The notes beneath the pieces are model-generated. The model worked only from the letters and a program-made list of their open reading frames with translations. It did no database searches and was not told where the DNA came from. Source: Undibacterium sp. (lineage in GTDB: Bacteria; Pseudomonadota; Gammaproteobacteria; Burkholderiales; Burkholderiaceae_D). From it: a DNA stretch of 64,000 nucleotides. Shown one piece after another: positions 9,190 through 18,178 of this stretch (the first letter of the stretch is position 1; each line of letters begins with the position of its first letter). Made by a program: the position numbers and the translations under genes. The stretch covers positions 124,001-188,000 of the forward strand of contig JAUSNO010000030.1 in NCBI GenBank assembly GCA_030645915.1, read 5' to 3'.

Positions 9190-10908
9190 TTATTCTGCTC
9201 TTACTTTTACATAGCGCCCAGGTGCAGACTCTATTGCGGGGAAACTGACATTGCCTGGCTTGGCAGGAACCTTAACCATTTTTCCACCATGCTCAGACAG
9301 AAAACTTGCCCATTCTGGCCACCAGCTACCAGAATGTTCTACTGCACCATCAAACCAACTCTGCGCATCGCTACCGATATGAGCGTTGGTCCAATAACTT
9401 CTTTTCTTTTTGGCCGGCGGATTTACCACGCCAGCAATATGCCCTGAAGCACCAAGAATAAAACGATTACGCGTTTTTTTCTTAGGATTGAGTAAAACAC
9501 AGGAAGCATAAGCCGCCTGCCAAGGCACTATATGATCCTCTCTCGATCCGTAAATGAACACTGGGGCATCAATTTTACCTAAATCTATTTTATTGCCAGC
9601 AACCGTTAATTTTCCCGGGATTTTCAGGCTATTTTCGAGATAAGTATTACGCAAATACCAACAGAACATCGGCCCGGGGAGATTAGTGCTGTCGGCATTC
9701 CAGTAAAGCAAATCGAAAGGCGGTGGTGCTTCACCTTTCAAGTAATTTTTCTGTACATAGCTCCATACCAGATCATTGGCGCGCAGACTAGAAAAAGTGC
9801 TGGCCAGATCGCGCCCTGGCATCATGCCACCGGCACCTAGCGTTTTCTCGCGCATCGACACTTGCATCTCGTCAACAAACACGTCCAAAATACCTGTATC
9901 AGAGAAGTCCAAAAGTGTTGTGAGCAAAGTAAGGCTACTTGCCACATTTTCGCCACGATCGGCAAGTGCGGCCAACGCAGTAGAAATAATTGTGCCACCA
10001 ACACAGAAACCGAAGACGTTAATTTTGTCTTGTTTGCTGATCTCTTGCACTACATGAATTGCCTTGATGGCACCTTCTTCAATATAGTCATTCCAAGTCA
10101 CCTTTGCCAGGGACTCGTCAGGATTAGCCCATGACACCAAAAATACCGTATTCCCTTGCTCAATGGCATAGCGAACAACCGAATTTTCTGGCTGCAAATC
10201 CAAGATATAAAACTTGTTAATACAAGGGGGTACCATCAGCAAAGGCCGCTGATGTGCAGTTTTAGTCAAAGGTGTGTATTGAATGAGCTGGAACAACCTA
10301 TTCTGATACACGACTGTTCCCTCAGTAGTTGCCACATTTTTACCAACTTCAAAAGCAGACTCATCAGTTTGTGAGATGCGTCCTTTTTGCATGTCAGCCA
10401 GCATTTGTGAAATACCAATGGCTAAACTTTCTCCCTTACTCTCAATGAGTTTCGCTTGAGCCTCAGGGTTACTGACAAGAAAATTTGCGGGAGACATTGC
10501 ATCAATCATTTGCTGTACGGCAAAACGAATTTTCTGACGTTTTTTCTCGGGTCCTTGCACTGCTTCTGCCATTGCCAATAAAAACCGTGCATTGAGCAAA
10601 TAAGAAGCTGCATTGTAGGTGTGTGTCGCTTGAGCGTGCCAATCCGGAGATGAGAATCGTCGATCATGAATTTGAGGTAATTTTGAGACAAGAAAATCTT
10701 GCCACAATTTACCAAACTCGACCATGTAATCGCTCTGCAATTTACTCATCGTTGCCGGATCTATCTCCGCGCCGACTTCTTTCAGCGCATCCAGCAATGG
10801 CACATCAGCCAATGCTGTCGCAGGCTTCATCCACTCCTGCCATTTATTTTGATTCATTAACTGTGCCATCCATTCGGAGTACACAGCTTGAGGATCAAAG
10901 GTCGTCAT
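9190..10908 (-). CDS. phaC: class I poly(3-hydroxyalkanoate) synthase
   Basis: A 572-residue PHA synthase that polymerises (R)-3-hydroxyacyl-CoA on the granule surface. It has the N-terminal PhaC domain and an alpha/beta-hydrolase core. The lipase-box-like motif FGFCVGG places the nucleophile at Cys302. The catalytic Asp lies in EDHIVPW and the His in GASGHIAGVVNPP. The length fits class I enzymes, which work without a PhaE or PhaR subunit. The ATG at 10908 follows a strong AGGAG. Transcription starts in the short gap shared with a divergent small membrane protein gene. Confidence 0.96.
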   Translation of the reverse strand: MTTFDPQAVYSEWMAQLMNQNKWQEWMKPATALADVPLLDALKEVGAEIDPATMSKLQSDYMVEFGKLWQDFLVSKLPQIHDRRFSSPDWHAQATHTYNAASYLLNARFLLAMAEAVQGPEKKRQKIRFAVQQMIDAMSPANFLVSNPEAQAKLIESKGESLAIGISQMLADMQKGRISQTDESAFEVGKNVATTEGTVVYQNRLFQLIQYTPLTKTAHQRPLLMVPPCINKFYILDLQPENSVVRYAIEQGNTVFLVSWANPDESLAKVTWNDYIEEGAIKAIHVVQEISKQDKINVFGFCVGGTIISTALAALADRGENVASSLTLLTTLLDFSDTGILDVFVDEMQVSMREKTLGAGGMMPGRDLASTFSSLRANDLVWSYVQKNYLKGEAPPPFDLLYWNADSTNLPGPMFCWYLRNTYLENSLKIPGKLTVAGNKIDLGKIDAPVFIYGSREDHIVPWQAAYASCVLLNPKKKTRNRFILGASGHIAGVVNPPAKKKRSYWTNAHIGSDAQSWFDGAVEHSGSWWPEWASFLSEHGGKMVKVPAKPGNVSFPAIESAPGRYVKVRAE

Positions 10909-10977
10909 GCGAGTCTCCTGTTTTTCGCGTATTGTGGCGTATCAATTTCGGTCTACAAATTTTTAATTAGTTTAATT

Positions 10978-11217
10978 ATGTATATTATCGCAATCGCCTG
11001 GATTTACGTTGTCTTATTGATGGCAGTCACTGAGCCAACAGTGACTGCATCGATTATGACGTTTTTATTTTATTGCGTGTTGCCTTTAACATTATTTTTC
11101 TATTTAATCCGCACGCCACAAAGAAAACGGATGCGTCAAAATGAAGAGCAACTAAAATCAAAGGCTACCGCACAAAGTTCTCAAGAAGACGACATGGAGA
11201 AAGACAATTTTGGTTAA
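10978..11217 (+). CDS. small membrane protein, function unknown
   Basis: A 79-residue protein beginning MYIIAIAWIYVVLLMAVTEP with two predicted membrane helices (about 2-17 and 25-42), then a charged, soluble tail with RKRMRQNEEQ and an acidic end. The ATG at 10978 is preferred over upstream in-frame starts, which would extend into the phaC 5' region. It is divergent from phaC and converges on pgeF, whose stop lies nine bases away. Similar short proteins beside phaC occur in Burkholderiales, but I do not recognise a named family or a function. Confidence 0.65.
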   Translation: MYIIAIAWIYVVLLMAVTEPTVTASIMTFLFYCVLPLTLFFYLIRTPQRKRMRQNEEQLKSKATAQSSQEDDMEKDNFG

Positions 11218-11226
11218 AGAAATCAA

Positions 11227-11988
11227 TTAATCCATCCAAATAACACTTGCCATTCTTCCTGTTTCACGATCTCTACGATACGAATAAAATTTATCGCGCT
11301 CCGTTACTGTACAGTGATCGCCGCCATCAACCTGAGCAACGCCGACCTCTGCCAAAGCGTGTCTTGCCAATAAATAGATATTCGCCAAGTATTTATCGTG
11401 TTTGTTATTTGAAACAAAACACTGCGATGCAGAGGCGCCCAGTTGAGGAAAAGCATCTAAAACATCTTTACCCACCTCAAATTGTGCGGGGCCAATTGCA
11501 GGACCCATCCATGCCAAAATTTCGTTGGCGCCAGATCCACGCATTTTATTAATTGCCACTTGCAGTATTCCCGAAGCAAGACCCCGCCAACCGGCATGTA
11601 CAGCAGCAACGATTGTTCCATGCCGATCGCTCAATAATACAGGCAAACAATCCGCAGTCAACACAGCGCAAATGACTCCGACTTTACTGGTAACACATCC
11701 ATCTGCGATTTGATTTTCCTTCAATTGGGCGGCATCCACCACCTCTATTCCATGTACCTGGGTTAAAAATGTGACGTGGGACGGCAAATAATTGCTAAAT
11801 ATCTCGCGATTACGCGCAACAGCGCAAGAATCGTCACCAACATGGTCACCGAGATTCAAGCCGCCACCAACACTGATACCCTGATAGGGTGCGAGACTCA
11901 CACCACCTTCGCGTAAAGTGGAAAAAGCGTGAACATTTGGAGGAAACCATCCTTTTTTGGGGGAAATTACAGAAAATTCAGATCGCAT
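11227..11988 (-). CDS. pgeF: purine nucleoside phosphorylase / YfiH-type laccase-domain protein
   Basis: A 253-residue member of the YfiH/LACC1 family, once called polyphenol oxidase. The metal-binding blocks are visible: VLTADCLPVLL (with the conserved Asp-Cys) and AAVHAGWRGLASG (His). Family members have purine nucleoside phosphorylase or adenosine deaminase activity, and E. coli YfiH corrects amino-acid misincorporation in peptidoglycan precursors. It follows rluD by 21 bases, the usual rluD-yfiH pairing, so they form one transcript. Confidence 0.9.
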   Translation of the reverse strand: MRSEFSVISPKKGWFPPNVHAFSTLREGGVSLAPYQGISVGGGLNLGDHVGDDSCAVARNREIFSNYLPSHVTFLTQVHGIEVVDAAQLKENQIADGCVTSKVGVICAVLTADCLPVLLSDRHGTIVAAVHAGWRGLASGILQVAINKMRGSGANEILAWMGPAIGPAQFEVGKDVLDAFPQLGASASQCFVSNNKHDKYLANIYLLARHALAEVGVAQVDGGDHCTVTERDKFYSYRRDRETGRMASVIWMD

Positions 11989-12009
11989 GATAAGTAATTT
12001 TTCTAAAAA

Positions 12010-13038
12010 CTAAAGCAATTGCATTCCAGCCGATTGAATTAATTCTGCAAAATCTATTGCAAGAGGAATTTCCCATTCCACCGCCTTGCCTGTTTGCGGA
12101 TGAATCAAACCAAGTCGTCGCGCCTGCAGTGCCTGACGGTGAAAGAAACGCGCAAGATGCTGTTTTCCATAGAGAGTATCACCGACCAATGGGAATCCTA
12201 TGGATTGCATATGGACTCTGATCTGATGGGTACGCCCAGTTTCAAGCTGACACGCCACTAGGGTAACTGGAAAACGCTCCAGCATTCCTGTAGCCAAACG
12301 TTGATAATGCGTAATGGCTGGTTTAGCAACAATACTCTGGGAAACAGCCATTTTAAGGCGATCGCGACTATGGCGTGCCATCGCCGCATCGACCGTACCA
12401 GATTTATTTGGTGTACCCCAAACAAGTGCAGAATATTCCCGTTTCACGGAACGTGCCTGCAATTGCCGCACTAATTCAGTCTGCGCAATTAATGTCTTAG
12501 CAACAACCATCAGGCCAGAGGTATCTTTATCCAGGCGATGTACAATGCCAGCCCTTGGCACACTGACTAGGTTAGGCCTATGATACAAAAGACCGTTTAG
12601 CAAAGTTCCAGACCAATTCCCAGCTGCAGGATGAACGACAAGCCCGGCAGGTTTATTAATCACCAATATTGAATCGTCCTCATACACAATATCGAGAGGA
12701 ATGTCTTCTGCCTTATAAGCACCTTCATCGGGCGCTGCTTGTGGATGAATGACAATATTTTCATCTCCCAACATTGTCATTTTTATGCGTGATTGCTTAC
12801 CATCAACAGTCACGAAACCTGCTTCTATCCATTGCTGAATACGACTTCTTGAATATTGTGGAACGAGTTTGGAAACTACCTTGTCCAATCGTTCACCACA
12901 GGAATCCGGGCGAAGTTTTAGCGCTATTATTTCAACTTCAAGGGAAATCTCATCACTATCTTCCTGCTCGCCGATAACAGGATCAAATTCAAGGTTTGAC
13001 GAAATGATTGCTTCAGTTGGTATCACATTAATTGCCAT
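12010..13038 (-). CDS. rluD: 23S rRNA pseudouridine(1911/1915/1917) synthase
   Basis: A 342-residue RluA-family pseudouridine synthase. An N-terminal S4-like RNA-binding domain (about 45-110) precedes the catalytic domain; the nucleophile is Asp170 in IVHRLDKDTSGL. It modifies helix 69 of 23S rRNA and supports large-subunit assembly. The first 40 residues are an acidic extension of low conservation. The gene is divergent from bamD with only 43 bases between the two start codons, a very common arrangement in proteobacteria. Confidence 0.94.
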   Translation of the reverse strand: MAINVIPTEAIISSNLEFDPVIGEQEDSDEISLEVEIIALKLRPDSCGERLDKVVSKLVPQYSRSRIQQWIEAGFVTVDGKQSRIKMTMLGDENIVIHPQAAPDEGAYKAEDIPLDIVYEDDSILVINKPAGLVVHPAAGNWSGTLLNGLLYHRPNLVSVPRAGIVHRLDKDTSGLMVVAKTLIAQTELVRQLQARSVKREYSALVWGTPNKSGTVDAAMARHSRDRLKMAVSQSIVAKPAITHYQRLATGMLERFPVTLVACQLETGRTHQIRVHMQSIGFPLVGDTLYGKQHLARFFHRQALQARRLGLIHPQTGKAVEWEIPLAIDFAELIQSAGMQLL

Positions 13039-13081
13039 CGGCTATAATCCGTTAATTGTTCTCATGCACATCTAAAAATTT

Positions 13082-13879
13082 ATGCAAATTAAATCTATAA
13101 AATCGTTTTGTCTCATCCTCACTTTGGCGTTGTCTGGCTGTGGGGCGTTTGGCGACAAGGTTGACGACACTAAAACATGGTCTGCTGCAAAATTATACGC
13201 TGAAGCAAAAGATGAGCTATCAAATGGTTCTTACGAACGGGCTGTTCAGTACTTTGAAAGACTGGAATCCCGCTTTCCATTTGGCCCCTATGCCCAACAG
13301 GCACAATTAGAAATTGCCTATGCATATTATAAACAGGGCGATCAAGCGCAAGCCTTGGCTGCAGTTGAACGCTTTATCAAGCTGCATCCAAACCATCCAA
13401 ATGTAGATTATATGTATTACCTGCGAGGGCTAATTAACTTTAATGACCAACTAGGTTTTTTAAACTTCATAGCAAATCAAGATATTACCGAAAGAGATCC
13501 GAAAGCATCACGTGATTCATTTGATGCATTTAAACAACTTTCCATACAATTTCCAGATAGCATTTACACTCCAGATGCAATTCTTAGAATGAAGTATCTT
13601 GTCAATGCACTTGCTCAGTACGATGTGCACGTTGCTAAATATTACCTGCGTCGTAACGCACATTTAGCGGCAGCAAATCGTGCTCAATCAGCAATTAAAG
13701 AATATCCTGATGCCCCAGCAATCGAAGAGGCATTGTTCATTTTGGTGAAATCTTACGACGCTATGGATATGACTGAATTAAGAGACGATGCAAATCGGGT
13801 GTTTTTAAAGAATTTTCCGAAAAGCGCTTTTTTAGATGGAAATGCAAAAGGTAAAAGTGCGTGGTGGAAATTTTGGTAA
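13082..13879 (+). CDS. bamD: outer-membrane assembly lipoprotein
   Basis: A 265-residue BamD (ComL) lipoprotein of the BAM complex that inserts beta-barrel proteins into the outer membrane. The lipobox is ALSGC with the lipidated cysteine at residue 20. TPR-like repeats follow: SYERAVQYFERLESRFPFGPYA and later units are typical of BamD. It is secreted by Sec and anchored on the periplasmic face of the outer membrane. It is monocistronic, ending in a strong bidirectional terminator. Confidence 0.95.
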   Translation: MQIKSIKSFCLILTLALSGCGAFGDKVDDTKTWSAAKLYAEAKDELSNGSYERAVQYFERLESRFPFGPYAQQAQLEIAYAYYKQGDQAQALAAVERFIKLHPNHPNVDYMYYLRGLINFNDQLGFLNFIANQDITERDPKASRDSFDAFKQLSIQFPDSIYTPDAILRMKYLVNALAQYDVHVAKYYLRRNAHLAAANRAQSAIKEYPDAPAIEEALFILVKSYDAMDMTELRDDANRVFLKNFPKSAFLDGNAKGKSAWWKFW

Positions 13880-13900
13880 CGATGTAAATAACTGAAAATA

Positions 13901-13925
13901 AAAAAACCTCTTTCTGAGGTTTTTT
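13901..13925. terminator. bidirectional terminator between bamD and yaaA
   Basis: A perfect ten-base-pair stem AAAAAACCTC / GAGGTTTTTT with a five-base loop. A run of T follows the GC core on both strands, so it can end the rightward bamD message and the leftward yaaA message, whose stops lie 21 and 9 bases away. Confidence 0.9.
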
Positions 13926-13934
13926 ACTTTAAGG

Positions 13935-14711
13935 CTATAGAGAAACTTTGCGTCTAAATACCCAACGCTGCGAATCAGATACTTCTTCACAATAGGAATA
14001 ACCATCCTTGTCGAACAGTTTTAACATTTCTGGACGATAAATTTTATTGAGCGCGCAGTAGCGAACCATTAAACCGCGAGCTCGCTTCGCAAAGAAGGAA
14101 ATGATTTTATACTCTCCATTCTTATAATCTTGAAACACAGGTGTAATTACGGGCACCTTTAAGAAAGAAGGTTTAATGACTTTAAAATACTCTTCAGAGG
14201 CGAGATTTAAAATCACCTTACATTTTTGTTCTTGTTGAATACTATTCAACATATCGGTTATTTTAGTCCCCCAAAACGAGTATAAGTTCTTTCCCCGACT
14301 GTTTTCTAATTGGCTCCCCATTTCCAATCGATAAGCTTGAATTAAATCAAGTGGCCGCAATAAACCATACAATCCGGATAAAATCCGCAAATGGGTTTGC
14401 AAGTAGCTCAACTGAGTAGCATTAAGCGTTTTGACATCCAAACCCTCGTAAACATCTCCATTAAAAGCAAAAACAGCAGCCCTAGTTTTATTCTTATCGG
14501 GATAACGCGACCAATTTTCGAAACGTTCCACGTTTAGCTTTGCCAAAACAGGAGAAATTTTCATTAATTGAGCAAGCTGTTCGACATTAAGCGTCTTTGC
14601 TTTTTCAATTAACGTAGCCGCGTCATCGACAAAATATGGATCACTCGATTTTTTATGACTTACAGGTGTTTCATAGTCGAGACTTTTTGCGGGCGATAAT
14701 ACAATAAGCAT
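13935..14711 (-). CDS. yaaA: peroxide stress protein YaaA (UPF0246)
   Basis: A 258-residue YaaA/DUF328 protein. The family opening MLIVLSPAKSLDYETP and the block LNLASEEYFKV are clearly present, and the length is standard. In E. coli YaaA is induced by OxyR and lowers free iron, limiting DNA and protein damage by peroxide; the fold binds DNA. It is transcribed alone, divergent from the PIN-domain gene. I saw no clear OxyR site in the 110 bases between them. Confidence 0.93.
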   Translation of the reverse strand: MLIVLSPAKSLDYETPVSHKKSSDPYFVDDAATLIEKAKTLNVEQLAQLMKISPVLAKLNVERFENWSRYPDKNKTRAAVFAFNGDVYEGLDVKTLNATQLSYLQTHLRILSGLYGLLRPLDLIQAYRLEMGSQLENSRGKNLYSFWGTKITDMLNSIQQEQKCKVILNLASEEYFKVIKPSFLKVPVITPVFQDYKNGEYKIISFFAKRARGLMVRYCALNKIYRPEMLKLFDKDGYSYCEEVSDSQRWVFRRKVSL

Positions 14712-14821
14712 AATTTATTTAAAAACCTTGATAAAAACAAACGTATTATTCTCTTCAAATTGCCAAGAGTCTAATCGTTCATATATACGAACACCAAATC
14801 TATTGAACGGACAAATTAATA

Positions 14822-15274
14822 ATGCCTCCCAAACTAGTCGTGCTTGACACCAATGTCTGTCTAGATTTATTTGTTTTTAATGACCCTCGCTGGTCAATTA
14901 TCCGAAAAGGATTAAAAGAAGGCAGCATCATCGCTGTCACACGCGATGATTGTCGTCAAGAATGGCTCGCGGTATTACATTACGAGCACCTCCCAATCAA
15001 TGACAACACACGTCTTCAAATGATAGAAATATTTGATGAGTTAATTAGTTGCGTCACTCCAGCAGAAAAAAATTATATTCTTCCCAAATGTAGCGATAAA
15101 GATGATCAAAAATTTTTGGAAATTGCTCGTGATGCAGAAGTGGAAACTTTAATAACCAAAGATAAAGCGTTGCTGAAATTGGCAAGAAAAACAAAGCTAG
15201 CGGGTTACTACAGTATAGAAACCCCAGAGAGTTTTCTTGCAAATTTTGTGTCCAATAGTGTCGTAACACATTAA
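14822..15274 (+). CDS. PIN-domain protein, orphan toxin-like
   Basis: A 150-residue PIN-domain protein of the COG1569 type (putative toxin-antitoxin toxin, PIN family). The first acidic residue is in VVLDTNVCLDLF, a second acidic pair is near DDCRQEW, and the DKDDQKFLEIA and TKDKALL blocks supply the remaining acidic residues of the Mg-dependent RNase centre. No small antitoxin gene overlaps or abuts it on either side: yaaA is divergent and cheZ begins 223 bases downstream. It may be a solitary housekeeping RNase-like protein rather than an active toxin. Confidence 0.75.
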   Translation: MPPKLVVLDTNVCLDLFVFNDPRWSIIRKGLKEGSIIAVTRDDCRQEWLAVLHYEHLPINDNTRLQMIEIFDELISCVTPAEKNYILPKCSDKDDQKFLEIARDAEVETLITKDKALLKLARKTKLAGYYSIETPESFLANFVSNSVVTH

Positions 15275-15318
15275 ATTTCTAAACCAAGCAATAAAAGAGA
15301 TGACAAATTTTATTGCAC

Positions 15319-15351
15319 GGGGTTATCCTTGTAACATGCAACCCCTGTTAC
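15319..15351 (+). other. competing hairpins between PIN gene and cheZ
   Basis: Two perfect six-base stems overlap: GGGGTT (15319-15324) with AACCCC (15340-15345), and GTAACA (15331-15336) with TGTTAC (15346-15351). They cannot both form in a simple hairpin, so the RNA has two alternative folds. The stretch lies 45 bases after the PIN gene stop and about 150 bases before cheZ. No run of T follows, so it is not a standard terminator. Confidence 0.4.
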
Positions 15352-15497
15352 GATCACAAAGATACGTAAAATCAGAAAACATAGTAAAAACGCAATGTTT
15401 TATCTGAATTTATCTATGAATTAATCTATCAAAAACACCATTTGAATTTTTGATAAATTCGCAAAACAATCACAGCGATTATGGAGATTAAAGAACT

Positions 15498-16244
15498 ATG
15501 ACCGATTCAGTAGATGATCTAGACGCGTTGTTTGAGGAAATGGCAAATCAACGAGCTGCAACGCCGGTTCCGTCGGACTCTTCTCCCGCTGTAGAAACCG
15601 TAAGTCAATTAACACCTCACCCAGCAAAGTTAAATTTCTATAGCGAAGATGAACAGTCGGGCAAACCAATGTTCGATCGTTTGGGTGGTTTGGTTCGGAT
15701 GATGCATGACTCAATGCGAGAGCTTGGATATGATCGTTCTTTATCGGACGTAGCATCACAAATTTCTGACGCGCAAGGTCGCTTGGAATATGTAGCTTCT
15801 CTTACTGAGCAGGCCGCGAACAAAGTCCTTAATGCTACCGATGTCGGTATGCCAGAGCAAGATATTTTGGCAAAAAATGCCAAAACATTGGGTAGTCGCT
15901 GGGAAAATCTTTTTTCTGGGAAAATGAGTGTCGATGAATTTAAGCTGTTGGCGGCGGATTCAAAGACATTTACAGCTACGGTAGTTACTTCAACTGATGC
16001 AGAAAAAGCACGGTTACTTGAAATTATGATGGCGCAAGATTTTCAGGATTTAACGGGGCAACTGATTAAAAAAGTATTGGTTATTACACAGGCAGTTGAA
16101 CGCGAACTTGCGCAAATTTTGATAGATAACGCCCCGTTAGATCTAAAAGAAAAAGCAATTGAACTAATGGAAGGACCATCCGTTCCTAATGCTGCTCTTG
16201 AACAAGATGACGTAGATAACTTACTTGATAGTCTGGGCTTCTAA
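15498..16244 (+). CDS. cheZ: CheY-P phosphatase
   Basis: A 248-residue CheZ of the betaproteobacterial kind. The catalytic region is IMMAQDFQDLTGQLIKK with Asp184 and Gln188 matching the Asp/Gln pair of E. coli CheZ. The C-terminus DNLLDSLGF is the conserved helix that docks on phosphorylated CheY. It dephosphorylates CheY and ends the tumble or reversal signal. GGAG lies 11 bases before the ATG. Its stop codon shares a base with the start of a cheA-like gene (TAATG). It is 31 kb from the main chemotaxis genes, where cheZ would normally follow cheY. A weak sigma-28-like sequence (TAAA, then AGCGATTA at 15474-15481) lies upstream, but its spacing is one base too long. Confidence 0.93.
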   Translation: MTDSVDDLDALFEEMANQRAATPVPSDSSPAVETVSQLTPHPAKLNFYSEDEQSGKPMFDRLGGLVRMMHDSMRELGYDRSLSDVASQISDAQGRLEYVASLTEQAANKVLNATDVGMPEQDILAKNAKTLGSRWENLFSGKMSVDEFKLLAADSKTFTATVVTSTDAEKARLLEIMMAQDFQDLTGQLIKKVLVITQAVERELAQILIDNAPLDLKEKAIELMEGPSVPNAALEQDDVDNLLDSLGF

Positions 16245-18040
16245 TGGATGATATGCTCAAAGAGTTTGTCGTTGAGGCTTTGGACTTAGCGATAAACGTA
16301 GAGGAACATCTGCTGTCTCTTGAGCGCAATCCTGGAGACATGAACACGTTAAATGCTGTGTTCAGATCATTTCACACCATTAAAGGCGGCGCAGGATTTA
16401 TGAATTTAACCGCAATGGTATCTGCATGCCATTTGACGGAAAATTTGTTTGATGCGCTCAGAACAGGACAATCACCAGTTACCCCCATTGCAATAGAAGC
16501 AGCCCTAGAAGCCAGCGGCTTTGTTGCCGACCAACTGACTGCGCTCTCAAATGGAACCAATCCAGACCAGCTTTCAACGATGCCAAAGTCACTGGAGAAA
16601 TTGTTAAATGATGCGATAGAAGGAAAAGCTAGTTCAGGAGAGAAGGCTACTTCCCCTAAAGAAGAAATAACATTAGTGGACTCAAAAAGTACTGAACAAC
16701 CATTAAATGAAGAAGGCATTAATTGGGAAGCCTATTTCAGGGCGGTAGTCCCTGCCGGCACACTCCCCGATACGCTAGCAATCACTTCAAACAAAGAAGA
16801 ACATGAAGCCGTCAAAACCTCTTTAGCAAGCACGGAAGTACGGCAGAACACTCCAGCAAAAGAAGAGAGTATACGTATCGACGCAGTAAAACTCGATGTA
16901 TTACTTGAAGTTGCAGGTGAATCCGTTCAAGCCGCAAATCAAGCTGCGGTTTTGCTAGAAAAACTATTGCAATTTAAGTTTGATGGCCAGGCGGCTCCTT
17001 TGATGTCGGCACTCACTGAAACACTGACCCGTGCATCACGCTATTCTACAGAGCTACAGCGTGCGACCCTCGCGACACGAATGCAACCAGTTGGGCGCCT
17101 ATTTCAAAAATTTCCAAGATTGATTCGTGAACTCGCTAAAGACTTAGGAAAAGAAGTAGATCTCAACATTTCAGGTGCAGAAACTGAGGTTGATCGAGTA
17201 GTCGTGGACAGTCTTTATGATCCACTTGTACATATGCTGCGTAATGCGCTTGATCATGGGATAGAAACATCTGAAGAAAGAGCGCAAGCAAAGAAAACAC
17301 CACGCGCCACAATTTCGTTGAAAGCGTGGCAAGAAGCCAGTAGTGTCATGATCGAGGTCTCTGATGATGGCAAAGGAATGGATGCTCAAAGACTGCGCGA
17401 CAAGGCTATTTCCAAAGGGCTGATTAATTCCCACGAAGCGCATTCTGATGATGAAGCGTTCCAGTTAGTCTTTCTACCCGGCTTCTCTACCAAGGAGGTT
17501 GCGTCTAGCGTGTCAGGCCGCGGTGTTGGAATGGACGTTGTGAAAACAGCTGTCGAACGGCACCGTGGTGCGATACGTATTTCTTCACGACTAGGAACTG
17601 GCACTACTTTTTTAATCCGTTTGCCAATTGAATTGTCGATAGTTCCTACTATGTTGGTTCGAACGGATGGCGCCTCACTTGCACTTCCAATGGCGACAGT
17701 ACAACGAGTAGTTGAATTACCGGAAACATTTGAAAGTGTGGGAGGGCAACCGGTTCTAAGAGATCTAGGACGCCCGCTGCCAGTTCGTTCACTTGGACAA
17801 ATTTTAGGGTACGATAAGAGTTCTGAACGGGTTGGGATTGTCATTGCAGCACCAAATCCCTATATTCTCTCTGTTGATGCGGTAGACGGCACAGCTGACT
17901 TGGTTATTAAGCCGCTGACTTGTGTCTCCACACCAGGAATCACAGGTACCGCTAGATCCGCCGAAGGTGAATTAGTACTTGTTATCAGTCTGTCTTTCCT
18001 TCTTGACGGTTGCAAGGTAACTGAACGCCTGACCGCATAA
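16244..18040 (+). CDS. cheA: second CheA-type histidine kinase
   Basis: A 598-residue CheA homologue. The N-terminal Hpt domain has the phosphorylated His44 in FHTIKGGAGF. A linker of about 110 residues with no evident CheY-binding P2 domain follows; then come the dimerisation helices, the HATPase domain (N box MLRNALDHGIE, G1 DDGKGMD, G2 SGRGVGMDVV) and a C-terminal CheW-like domain. There is no receiver domain. It is shorter than the 682-residue CheA in the main cluster. Translation is coupled to cheZ through TAATG. The pair could control CheY by kinase and phosphatase from one transcript, or serve a separate array. It ends in a strong terminator. Confidence 0.9.
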   Translation: MDDMLKEFVVEALDLAINVEEHLLSLERNPGDMNTLNAVFRSFHTIKGGAGFMNLTAMVSACHLTENLFDALRTGQSPVTPIAIEAALEASGFVADQLTALSNGTNPDQLSTMPKSLEKLLNDAIEGKASSGEKATSPKEEITLVDSKSTEQPLNEEGINWEAYFRAVVPAGTLPDTLAITSNKEEHEAVKTSLASTEVRQNTPAKEESIRIDAVKLDVLLEVAGESVQAANQAAVLLEKLLQFKFDGQAAPLMSALTETLTRASRYSTELQRATLATRMQPVGRLFQKFPRLIRELAKDLGKEVDLNISGAETEVDRVVVDSLYDPLVHMLRNALDHGIETSEERAQAKKTPRATISLKAWQEASSVMIEVSDDGKGMDAQRLRDKAISKGLINSHEAHSDDEAFQLVFLPGFSTKEVASSVSGRGVGMDVVKTAVERHRGAIRISSRLGTGTTFLIRLPIELSIVPTMLVRTDGASLALPMATVQRVVELPETFESVGGQPVLRDLGRPLPVRSLGQILGYDKSSERVGIVIAAPNPYILSVDAVDGTADLVIKPLTCVSTPGITGTARSAEGELVLVISLSFLLDGCKVTERLTA

Positions 18041-18055
18041 ATATTTCTACCTGTA

Positions 18056-18097
18056 AAAAATTCTCTTTTAAGCAATCCAACTTGAAAGAGAATTTTT
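18056..18097 (+). terminator. terminator of cheZ-cheA
   Basis: A perfect 13-base-pair stem (18056-18068 with 18085-18097) with a 16-base loop that can pair further at AAG/CTT. The stem ends in five T residues on the plus strand, 16 bases after the cheA stop. Confidence 0.85.
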
Positions 18098-18178
18098 CTA
18101 AAAAAAACAGCTTTATTCATATTCTGTCAAAATTGTGATGTTTTAATTTACTCCCGCAAACTTTTTCGGGATTTTTCG

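Noticed and set aside
15319-15351. H-type pseudoknot upstream of cheZ
   Set aside because: The loop that should cross the first stem would have zero bases, which is not feasible; the stems are treated as alternatives.
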